DNA from: Iris pallida | Lineage: Eukaryota > Streptophyta > Magnoliopsida > Asparagales > Iridaceae | Direction: 5' to 3' | NCBI GenBank assembly: GCA_029216955.1 | Contig: JANAVB010007000.1 | Coordinates: 1,181,563 to 1,245,562 of the forward strand | Length of the DNA: 64,000 nt | Part shown: positions 26,913 through 36,251 of the stretch, piece after piece | Layout of the letters: each line of letters starts with the position of its first letter | How positions within the stretch are numbered: the first letter of the stretch is position 1 | Made by a program: the position numbers and the translations under genes | Notes under the pieces: generated by a model | The model's input: the letters and a program-made list of their open reading frames with translations, nothing else | What the model was told of the DNA's origin: nothing | The model's database searches: none

Positions 26913-27010
26913 CATGGTGCCAAGATCACGATGTCTTTTCCTTCATTGCCTTTGCGACCAGTCCTACCAAGTCGATATATATATTGCTCTCTGTCAGCAT
27001 GCACTCCAAC
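26913..27010 (-). pseudogene. Captured DEAD-box RNA helicase exon (motif VI)
   Basis: Minus-strand exon flanked by TTTCAG acceptor and GTAAG donor. It reads GVHADREQYIYRLGRTGRKG, then NEGKDIVILAPW. HRLGRTGRKG with a following LAPW is motif VI of the RH25/26/31-type plant DEAD-box helicases; here the His of HRxGR is Tyr. The reading frame is open across the exon. ATP hydrolysis motifs I-V are not present nearby. Confidence 0.82.
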
Positions 27011-29209
27011 CTGAAATAAATAAATAAATAAGCCTGGAGAAACTCTTACAGTGCATGATAAGATGAAAAAGAAAGGAAATACAAATGAAAGTAATGGCTT
27101 TATGATAATTAACATATTTCTCATCAACATGAAAGTGACATGCATATGCATCCCAATTCAACACATGCATCACTGTAATATTTACATCTACTTTAAAGAA
27201 TCATGTAAATAATTACTTAGTTACAAATGAGAAGAGAGATATTATCATCCTTATAGTAATCTTGTTGCTTCATCTTCTTTTCCTGTAGAGTTCTTGGTTT
27301 GCCAACCTTTTGAGTAATGTAGCACAACCACCAACTGATTAAATTATAGGGCCCATAGTTTGATAATATAAATTATCATCCTCAGTTGATTAATTTTATT
27401 TTGTATGCCAAAGCATGGACAAGACACAGGTAACTCTACTGCAAGCAACTTTAATAATGTAGGTTGAGAGAGAACCTGCATTCCGAAGTCGAACCAAACA
27501 AATCAATTAGATAGGTAAAAAGTTGTCACACTTGATAACACTATAAACATGCATTTGCAGTAAAATAAATAAATCAATTAGCTAGCAACTAGCAAGGACC
27601 TGCATTCCGAAGTCCCCAGCATTAGCAACCAGCAAGGACCTGCATTCCAAAGTCGAACCAAACAAATCAATTAGATAGGTAAAAAGTTGTCACACTTGAT
27701 AATACTATAAACATGCATTTGACAGTAAAAGACATCATCATATATCACAACTATAACCAGAATCTTTATACGGCTATCTGCAGTGCGTCATAAGACACCC
27801 TTTTCTAAGCCTTTCAAATTACCTATTCTCATATGATACCATCTCTGAACTAATTATCGGACAAGTTTTAGCAAAAAAAACCACAAAGAATCATCATGAA
27901 AGCCCATATTTGTCTTAAATGGTTAAGCCGTCTTCATTGCCCATAAAGAATACACAATGTAGAATACAAGTAGGTCTCCTGCCTTTCTATGGAAATATTC
28001 ACAAAGCTGCCAAAGCAAATGACTATCACAGCACAAGTAACTCTCCACTTTATCTACCCATCTTAAACCTGTCAATATTGTTCTCATTCGTCACTTCACC
28101 CTACAACTGTCTATATTACGTCAGACATATTGAACTACATGACCAATTTTCAATGGCAAGTGGTTGGTGGTATACTCGTGATTCAATCTCAAGTAGTCAG
28201 AGGAATTAATGAAGATTGGTCATGATCCTGTGATTCTTACATGTTCTTTAATTATCTCCATCCATGTTAAGTTGGGTATTTTCTCTTCTTTTCTAAGACT
28301 TCGACCAAATCAAAGCACCTAACTTCATATCATACTACAAATCACCTATAATTATTGTGAAAGCCATCGTTCCACAGTTATCATGTATTTCTTTCCATAA
28401 AGAACTATTCCAATCTTTCCCATGTCTTTTTCCTCTACCAATCCCCAACCTTACCCATCTTCTGTTGGTATATCCTACATCCTAATTAAGTTCTCCCCCA
28501 AACAGTAGCATGATAATAAACTAAAAATTGAGAAGAAGAAGAAGAAAATAGCGGGTCAGAATATAAAATGGTTAAAAGTTAAATATCAACGACTGATAAT
28601 TAATAACATCATTCATATCAGCATCTTATAAAATGCACAATATGTAGGTAACATAAATATACAATCAAGAAAATAAATAGTCCCAACCAAAAAGAAAGAT
28701 ATGTAACTCCAAATAACAAAACATATCATGGTTAAATCCATAAAATGCATTTGTTTTTCCACCAACTGCAGTACCAATCTACCGATAACAAAAAAGAATA
28801 ACTTCGAAATCTTGACTACAAAAGTTATAGGGGTGAAAGAACCTAATAATTGTTAGAAATTGCATTCCAGAACAATAAAAATTAACGACTCTATTCCATA
28901 TAAACAAAACAGACAGATGGAAAAAAGAGATCACACCATGGAAAAGCCTGAAAACAAATTCTTGAGTCATGTTATCATGTAGGATTGTCTGTGATGAATG
29001 GTTTGATAGCTTGGGCTGAGATAAGTCCTTTAGATTTTCATTACTAAATATAAAGAGGAGTCGATGTGTGCATCTACTTGTAAATCTTTAGCAACAACAT
29101 TCCTAACAATATGACAAGCAGAAATCATGTATATAGGTGGATTCTTTTTGTTACTCTTAATTTCCCCCAAAAAGACTCGAAGAAACACTAAAATTGTCAT
29201 ACCTTCTTC

Positions 29210-29440
29210 TTCCTCCTCGTCTTTATCGTCATCCCTGTTGATTCTGCCGTCACTTTCCTTGTCAGCCTCTCGTCCTTCCTCTTCCTCCTAAAACTCATCT
29301 ACCAAATTTGTAGAAACAATGCAAAAACACCCAAAATTAAAGCAAATGAGACTATTGAAAGAAAGAGAAGTACTCACCTTCATCATCAGAGATCATAGCT
29401 CTCCCACCTATGTCGCAGGAAGGAGAATGGATACAGGAAC
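29210..29440 (-). pseudogene. Captured acidic exons of unknown gene
   Basis: On the minus strand an ATG-containing piece (MISDDEG, about 29398-29380) ends at a GTGAGT donor. A second piece (EEEEGREADKESDG and DDDKDEEEEEG, 29292-29208) ends at a GTATG donor. Upstream is leader-like sequence with GGGTT/AGGGTT motifs at 29440-29460 and a (GAA)n tract, the look of a plant 5' UTR. It could be the first exons of one captured gene or the element's own first exons. The family is not recognised. Confidence 0.4.
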
Positions 29441-29639
29441 CCTAGCCCCAACCCTAATTTAATGGACAGATCAAACCTTTATTCTATCACGACGAACAAA
29501 TCAATGGCATAAAATGGAAACCCTAGCCTGGAATTAGGGTTTATGTGAGTAGAGGGAGAAGATGGAGAAATCCTAACTGTCGATCTCGAGGAGGTGAGGA
29601 ATTGAAACCACGGAAGTAGAGTCGAGAAAGAGAGAGAGA

Positions 29640-29642
29640 AAA

Positions 29643-29673
<31 letters not shown>

Positions 29674-29687
29674 AAGAAGAAGAAGAA
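29640..29687. repeat. (GAA)n microsatellite
   Basis: About 15 AGA/GAA triplets next to the leader-like sequence of the minus-strand acidic exons. Confidence 0.95.
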
Positions 29688-30574
29688 AGGCTTTGGAGTG
29701 AAGGAAAGAGGGTTGAAAAGTTTTTTTTAGATGAAACTGGTGGGCGGGTTCTGAAAAAATTGGCGCTATTTTTTCATCTTTACGACGTTTATTGTATGCC
29801 GTGTTTGGTATAAACAATTACGACATTATATGCACGTCGTCAATAGTATAAATAAATGTAAGATATTTATATTTCGACCCTTTTACGACATTTAGTGAAA
29901 TGTACGTCGTGAATCAATTATTTACGGCATGCTATTTATGCACGTCGTAATTTCAATGTCGTAAAAAGTCACTTTTTTTGTAGTGCGTGTGTATAATTAG
30001 TGTCATGGAAATTTGAAACTGTATTCTAGTATCAAGATACAAGAGAGTATCCATGTGATATTGTGTACCATGGTACATGATATCCCCATGATACACAAAT
30101 ACCTAGAGTTAAGGTGATATGTAGGTAAGTGCTAGCTAGGTATCTTAGATACATAGGTAAGTATTCGTATCAGTCCGAAGTCAAGTGTCCATGTCAGCCC
30201 TTCTCTGACAAGTAAATTTACATATGTAAGCCTTTTGAGGCTGTTAGAGTTCTACATATTTAAGAAAAATAGGAGAAAAGATAAAGAACGAAAGGAGTGA
30301 AAAATCAAAAAAATAACAAAAAAAATCCTAGAATATAATATCTGGCATTTTCTAGTATTTTTCTGAAATTATGTATAACTTTAACAGCCACAAAAGGCTT
30401 GCAGAAGTAAATTTTCTTTAAAAAAAGTGCTGACATTAAACACGTGACGATACTCATTTAATACTCATGGATCTATGTATATTTTTGGACAATATACTCG
30501 AATAATGTTTTATCTATCTTTGCAGAATTATCTTCAAATATATATGAATTACTGTCTGCGGTATTGTTCATGGA

Positions 30575-31960
30575 TGTACAATCGTCATCTTGATGATATG
30601 TACGATGTGTGTTATACATGGGGTAGAGCAGTTCCTGCTGTTCGTCAAGGCGTTTTCTCAGTACATTGACCGTACCAAACTTAAGTGTCCATGTGTGAGA
30701 TGTCGCAACTTGAAATATCATCTAGAAGTGGACATGACATATCATTTGTACTCTAGAGGTTTCATGCCATCAGTGGACCTCACACGGAGAACTTGTGCCT
30801 TTAGCATCGGAGGCAAAGCCTAATTTGGAGCCGTATATGGATGTCCATGACCACGCTGATTACGATGAAGGGTGGCTGAGCATAGTTTTCGACACTGTGG
30901 AGCCTAGTTCCGATCCTCGGACAATTATGATGTGGCTGAGAAGGCACCGAATGTCGATGCTGCAAAGTTCATGGAGTTGCTGGAGAATACAATGACTCCT
31001 TTGTATCCTGGTTGTGAGGATCATTCACCATTAGAGGTGGTTACATGACTGCTGAGCATCAAGTCCGATTTCAACTTGTCTCAAGAATGCTACAACCGAA
31101 TCATCGGGTTGATTATAGAGATCTTGTCGGAGGGTGCAAAGTTAACTACAGACTTCTATCGATCTAAGAGAATAGTAATATTGCTCTGGATGGGATATGA
31201 TAAAATTAATGCATGTCGTAACGGATGCATGTTGTACTACAAGGACGAAAAGGTTGAAGACATGTGCGATTTTGTGGTGTTGATCGCTACAAGGTAACAA
31301 GTTCAAGTAGGACTCCAGGTGCAAGGAAGCCGACCGATTCGATGCACTACTTGCCTTTGACGCTGCGGTTACAGAGGATTATAGTGAAGGAGACTGCCGA
31401 GGACATGATGGCACAGACGAGAACAGATCGATGGAGTTTTGGATCATCCATCCGATGGAGAAGCATGGAAGCACTTTGATCAAGAGTATCTAGATTTTAC
31501 TTATGATCCGCATAATATAAGATTGGGGCTATCCTCTGATGGTTTTATCCCGTTCGGACTTTTGGGTTTCTAATATTCGTGTTGGCCAGTGATTGTCACT
31601 CCGTACAACCTATCGTCGTGGATGTGTATAAAGACTCCTAACATGTTCCTAACATGTTCCTAACCGTTATCATTCTGGGTCCGAACAATCCGAAGAGGAA
31701 TATCGATGTGTACTTACAGCCCTTGATAGATGAGTTGAATCAGCTATGGAAAGTAGGCGCCAACACGTACGATATTTTCAGAAAGTAGAACTTTCAGATG
31801 AGGGCCACACTAATGTGGACCATCAACGACTTTTCGGCCTATAGAATGTTATCGGGATAGAGCACTCATGGTCATCTCTCATGTCCGTATTGCATGGACC
31901 GCATGAAGGCTTTTCGTTTGAAACACGGAGGAAAATCGTGCTTCTTTGATTGTCAGCAAT
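30575..31960 (+). pseudogene. CACTA-1 TNP2-type transposase, truncated
   Basis: The transposase-associated domain is visible at about 30570-30770: SWMYNRHLDDMYDVCY, then CPCVRCRNLKYHLEVDMTYHL (CxxC zinc-like motif) and HLYSRGFMP. The TNP2 core follows in changing frames: LSQECYNRIIGLIIEIL, GYDKINACRNGCMLYYKDE, then HYLPLTLRLQRI, LGLSSDGFIPFG near 31520-31555, and a stretch matching PYNLSSWMC at 31598-31625. It stops at about 31960, before the C-terminal half. TNP2 cuts at the CACTA ends. At least six frame changes and the truncation make it non-functional. Confidence 0.85.
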
Positions 31961-32383
31961 AATGTCGCTAATTTCGTCGCTATTCACGTATCTGAACGTT
32001 GCTAGCCTGTGTCGAATACGTCGTTAGCGGTCGCCAGGCATTACTAATAACCTTGATGTGGCAAATCCAAAATGTCAGATTGTATGTCACTAAACGTCGC
32101 AGACTACGTCGCAAACCGCTGAACTGTCAGTGACAATATTAGCAACGAATATGTACGTCGCTAATTAGCAACGCCTCGTCGGCAAACGTCGCTATCCAAT
32201 AAAAGCTGGCGACGGTTTTGTGTCGTAAAGTAACGTTGTCATGGCGACGAACAACGACATTTTATGTGTTAGCGACTAGGTAATACGTGACATGGAGATT
32301 TCATCGCTAAATGAAATCAGCAACATTTTTGTTTCGTTTAGCGACGTCCTTTGACGTCGCTAATATGACTTATATTGGTAGTG

Positions 32384-34230
32384 AATATTATTTTGGCCCA
32401 TGAAATGTTTCATTCCATTGAGAAATTTTCAGCATCCAAAAGTAGTCTTGCACTCAAATTAGATCTCTCCAAAGCTTATGATCGTGTTAGTTGGTCATTC
32501 CTAAGCCACGTTCTCATTGGTTTTGGATTAACCGGCAGATCACACGATCTAATCGTGAACTGTGTTACTTCATCAACCTTCGCCATACTTGTCAATGGTT
32601 CACCATCAAAAACATTTCGGCCTTTGAGAGGCATTAGGCAGGGATGCCCACTCTCTTCTTACTTGTTTACCCTATGTGGGGAGATCTTCTCTAAGTTAAC
32701 TCTGCATCATGAACTTAATGGCCTTTTCTCGAGTGTCAAAATCAATAACAGAGCTCCCAACATTTTCCATCTCATGTTTGCTGTTATCATCTTTGGAGCA
32801 GCAATTCTTTCTAATGTTTCCCAAATCAAGTCTATAATCAACACCTTTTTCTCTTGGTCTGGACAAGACATCAATTTTGCAAAATCAACCCTTTACTTTT
32901 CCTGGAAACTTGATATCTATATGAAACAGTTCATCTTAAATATGCTTCAAGTGCAGTTAATGGATCCCAGTGACAAATACCTGGGACATCATCTCCTTCT
33001 TATCAATGCTCGTCATTCAAAACTTAATGATTGGAAGGCAAGATGTTTGCCTTATGCAGGTAGAACCATCCTTCTCAAATCTACATTGGAACCAGTCTAC
33101 TATATGTCAAGCTATCTTCTTCCAAAGGGAGTCACAAGTAAGATTGCTAGTATCCAGAGGCAATTCTGGTGGGGGCTACGGAAGATAAAAGGAAGATTTA
33201 TCTGACAGCATGTAAACACATCACCAAGCCTAAAGAGGAGGGAGGACTGTGATTTCGAATTCCAGAAGTCAACAACCAAGCTCAAGTCTCCAAATCAGCT
33301 GGAGACTTATGCAAAATCCCAATGCTCATTGGGTGCGTATTCTCCATGCAAAATACATGTCTCGAGCATCGTTTTGGACCGCCAAAAAGTCGGCTTCCTG
33401 CTCAGCCATTTGGTCTGGCATCTTAACCTGTAGAGATATTATCAGACAAGGGTTCATCTGGTCTATTTGAGATGGTTCAAAAGTCAAAGTGTGGGAGGAC
33501 CCTTGGGTTGCAGCAAATACTATCTCACATGGTTAAAGGAAATGAGGATAGTAGGAATCACATTCTTGTTGTTAAAGATCTGTTTCTTCCACGCACTCAA
33601 AGCTGGAACCATGAACTGGTTACTTCTTCATTCCCTACTGATGAAGTTGAAGCAATCAAGCAATCCTTCGTATACCAACGAGTTCATTGCCTCTTGAGGA
33701 CATGTTGATTTGGAAATACACCCCTACAGGAGCCTTCACAAAAAATCGGCTTATAAAGCCAGTTTGAATAATCGGGCTTCATCTTCCTCATGTGGTTTAC
33801 CGACTTTTAACTGGAGGAAGCTATGGAAATCTAACCTTCAGTCAGTTTGGGTTTCTCCACTCTCTGGTGGCTTGAAATGTAACTTCGACGGGGCTTTAAT
33901 TAACGGGAAAATGAGGGGAGCTGCAGCGGTATTGCCTCGTATTACTGGGTAGGTTCTCCTATCATGGAAGCAGAAGGTAGAGCTCTCAAATTGGGATTAG
34001 ATTACTGCATTGCTCAAGATCTCAAAAAATGTGGAATTTGATGGAGATTCTGAAGTTATCATAAACCTGGTAATTAACAAAGCTCTATTGATCCCTTGGA
34101 AGATCCGAGTTGTCGTGGAAGAAATTAAAGCTGCATGCCTTGCTTCTTCGGATTTTCGTTTCTCCTACTCTCCTAGATCTTCTAACTCTGTTGCTCATAG
34201 TTTAGCTCAGTTTGGTTTGTCTTTATAGGA
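32384..34230 (+). pseudogene. LINE ORF2, second half of RT plus RNase H
   Basis: Continues the LINE after the CACTA insertion: ALKLDLSKAYDRVSWSFL, then GIRQGCPLSSYLF. The catalytic YADD box is replaced by a decayed LMFAVIIFG stretch (about 32773-32800). The thumb and zinc-binding regions follow, with several stops from 33205 on. A type-I RNase H of the RVT_3 kind is visible at 33875-34228 (KCNFDGALINGKMRGAAAVL, then VEFDGDSEVII and SPRSSNSVAHSLAQFG). A poly(A) run follows. Loss of the YADD box and many frame breaks make it inactive. Confidence 0.86.
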
Positions 34231-34340
34231 TTCTGACTTTGTTTGGTTGTTTTCACAACCTCCATATTGTGTTACAGCTTTTTTGCTAGCTCAAGCTTCT
34301 ACTCTAAACTCTATAAAAAAAAAAAAAAAAAAAAACAATT

Positions 34341-35008
34341 ATGCTATTTGGCTCCCAAAATATTTGGGTGATACCATCTCTCATTATGTGACATCTGACA
34401 TGGCAGATAACATAACAACTGACATGACAAATTTTAATCCAAAAAATTAATTACCAAATTTTTTTTTAATGTTAATGTTAAAATTAATTACCCAATTTTT
34501 TTTTAATGTTAATGTTAATATTAATATTAATATTAATATTAATATTAATATTAATATTAATATTAATTTAAATTTTAATGTTAATGTTAAGGTTAATCTT
34601 AATGTTAATTATCATGTTAATTTAATGTTAATTTAATACTATTAATTTTAATTTTAATTTTAATATTAATATTAATTTTATTGTTAAATTTTGTCATGTC
34701 AGTTGTCATGTCAGCAACCATGTTATCTGTCACATAATGGAAGATGATATCACTCTCCTTCCATTAGCATCGGATGATATTTCTAAGACCAGTCCACAAC
34801 TACAAAAGGGGTTCGAGCATTTCCACAACAATTGTCCCCTCATAGCACCAGTTGTCATTGTTAACTATGAAGATAACAAGATTGCGAAGAACATATCAAA
34901 GTCGGATGAACCCATTGTAGATGCTGAATTGAAATTTTCAACCAAAATAGCATTTTTGGGACATATCAAAGTCGGATGAACCCAAATTTTTTGGGAGCCA
35001 AATAGCAT
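34341..35008. mobile_element. Unclassified 668-bp inverted-repeat element
   Basis: Ends ATGCTATTTGGCTCCCAAAA and, inverted, GGGAGCCAAATAGCAT. A second internal inverted pair joins 34385-34430 (TATGTGACATCTGACATGGC) with 34695-34735. The centre is (TTAATA)n-like (34500-34570). It starts five bases after the LINE poly(A) run. ACATATCAAAGTCGGATGAA occurs twice (34888 and 34960). No transposase; the 81-codon open frame at 34737 looks non-coding. Confidence 0.65.
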
Positions 35009-35104
35009 ATTTTTTTTTTTTTAAAAACACTTTAAGATATTAGTTACTTGCAACCAAAACTTCTCATAGCAGGAAGGTGGTGACATAGGGAAGGCATGCA
35101 CAGC

Positions 35105-35683
35105 CTATGGACATGCACTCGGAAACACGCGGCAAGACAAGGAGAGCATATTGGTCACATGCTTTATCAGGTTATAATAAATGGCACTCCCCGGAAAATT
35201 CATCTTTCCCGCGTATTGATTGTCCACGTCGAACAAGTAGTAGCAGCCGCCGACGCCGCTCAACGCGCGGCTGCCCGCAAATAGTAGGCTTTCTCCGTCC
35301 CCGTCCTTGATCATGACGAACGCCTTCTCCTGCAGGCCGTCCCCGGCTTCCTGGTAGTAGTTGCAGCACGCCGTGATGTCCCTCGCCTTGTTCGTGTCGT
35401 TCTTGGCAAACAGTCGGCTGATCGCGTCGCACTTGAGTTTCCCCAGCTTGAGCCTCTTGATCGTGTCCTGGTACGAGGACTCCATTAGCGCCTGCAACGA
35501 CGCGGGATGGTAGGTCTCGATCAGCTTGAGGCAGAGAGCGGGATATTCGACGTTGCCGCATACGGCATCCAGAGAGGAGTCGGCGGCGGCGGAGGGGGCA
35601 TTTGCGTCGGCAGCAGCAAAGACGAGGAAGAGGAGGATTGCTGCAATGGAAAACTTGGAGGAGGCCGTACTTTCAGTCACCAT
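35105..35683 (-). CDS. Invertase/pectin methylesterase inhibitor-like protein
   Basis: Intact 192-residue protein without introns. It has a secretion signal (residues 1-28, hydrophobic core IAAILLFLVFAAA) and a PMEI fold from about residue 36. C42 and C51 (VCGNVEYPALC) form the first hairpin disulfide typical of the family; C85 and C106/C107 (LKLGKLKCDAI, ITACCNYY) supply the second. Such proteins act in the apoplast, binding pectin methylesterase or acid invertase; which target cannot be read from sequence. Length, single exon and GC-rich codons suit the family. It is the only apparently functional gene in the window, isolated between transposons. Confidence 0.88.
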   Translation of the reverse strand: MVTESTASSKFSIAAILLFLVFAAADANAPSAAADSSLDAVCGNVEYPALCLKLIETYHPASLQALMESSYQDTIKRLKLGKLKCDAISRLFAKNDTNKARDITACCNYYQEAGDGLQEKAFVMIKDGDGESLLFAGSRALSGVGGCYYLFDVDNQYAGKMNFPGSAIYYNLIKHVTNMLSLSCRVFPSACP

Positions 35684-35862
35684 CTGGATGAATGCTTATT
35701 ATTATTGAGTATGGAAAGGGAATCGTGCAGCCTAAGGAAGAATGTACAGGAGGTTATAACAAGGTGCTCCTCTCGACATGATACCCTCTTTTCTAGGAAT
35801 TGTGTGGTTGTGGGTGGGCTATTTTGGTGTAGGTTTTACCAAGTCATGCAACTCCCCTTCCG

Positions 35863-35872
35863 CCTATTTAGG
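35863..35872. promoter_or_regulatory. CArG-type box upstream of the PMEI-like gene
   Basis: CCTATTTAGG matches CC(A/T)6GG, the MADS-domain protein binding consensus, about 180 bp upstream of the minus-strand ATG at 35683. TTATAACC at about 35757-35750 could serve as a TATA-like site. Function is unproven. Confidence 0.35.
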
Positions 35873-36251
35873 ATTTCATATATGTTTCGCATCTGAAAAC
35901 AAAACGCTCAATTACTAATGGCAAATCCTAGATATAAGTGATCTCACCAACAATTGCATTTGTCCTTTAATTTCAGCTATATTTTTTTATGATAAAAAGG
36001 ATAAATATCAAGGACTAAACGACTGCTTTTGTCGATATGCCACTAGAAACAAATTTACGGGAATGAAAGTAATCCTTGTATGAAGTTAGCATATATACAG
36101 GGCCGGTCCTGAGATTTAGAGGACTCTGTTCAAAAAACTGAATATAAGATCATATCCTTTATTACCGAAAGTAGGATACAATGGAGAGGGATTCCCGCCC
36201 AAATGCTTCCAAATATTCTTTTATTATTATTATATAATCTAAATATATTCA

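Larger units (their letters stand above)
23534..29985. mobile_element. CACTA element 2, gene-capturing, nested in CACTA-1
   Basis: Starts CACTACAGGAAAAATGTG and ends CACTTTTTTTGTAGTG, with target duplication CGT at 23531-23533 and 29986-29988. The subterminal arrays differ from CACTA-1: GCCGTAAA and ACGACATTCA/ACGTCGT motifs at 23560-23940 and 29780-29970. No TNP2 is recognisable. Instead it carries pieces of at least three host genes with intron-exon structure: GatB on plus, and URT1-like and DEAD-box fragments on minus. These make it a Pack-CACTA-like non-autonomous element of 6,452 bp. Much of the rest (27020-29200) is AT-rich and unassigned. Confidence 0.93.
21668..32383 (+). mobile_element. 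CACTA element 1 (En/Spm-like), 10.7 kb, split by CACTA-2
   Basis: Begins CACTACCAAAATAAGTCATA and ends TATGACTTATATTGGTAGTG: matching CACTA-type inverted repeats. The target duplication is AAT (21665-21667 and 32384-32386), the 3 bp expected for the superfamily. Both ends carry many subterminal GCGACG/GTCGCTAA repeats in both orientations (21690-21960 and 31970-32370), the transposase-binding arrays of CACTA elements. A broken TNP2-type transposase is at 30575-31960, truncated just before the right subterminal array. The interior at 23531-29988 is a second CACTA insertion. A GC-rich leader-like region lies at 21960-22240. Confidence 0.93.
20475..34336 (+). mobile_element. L1-type LINE, interrupted by CACTA-1
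   Basis: A plant L1-clade LINE in two parts, 20475-21667 and 32384-34336, separated by a 10.7-kb CACTA insertion. The left part has the end of the endonuclease domain (INSDHHPIYLKS in the +2-type frame near 20680-20715) and the first half of RT. The right part has the rest of RT and a C-terminal RNase H. It ends in a poly(A) run at 34313-34335. The 5' end is missing or hidden behind copia element 2; where it starts is uncertain (20475-20650). Confidence 0.88.
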
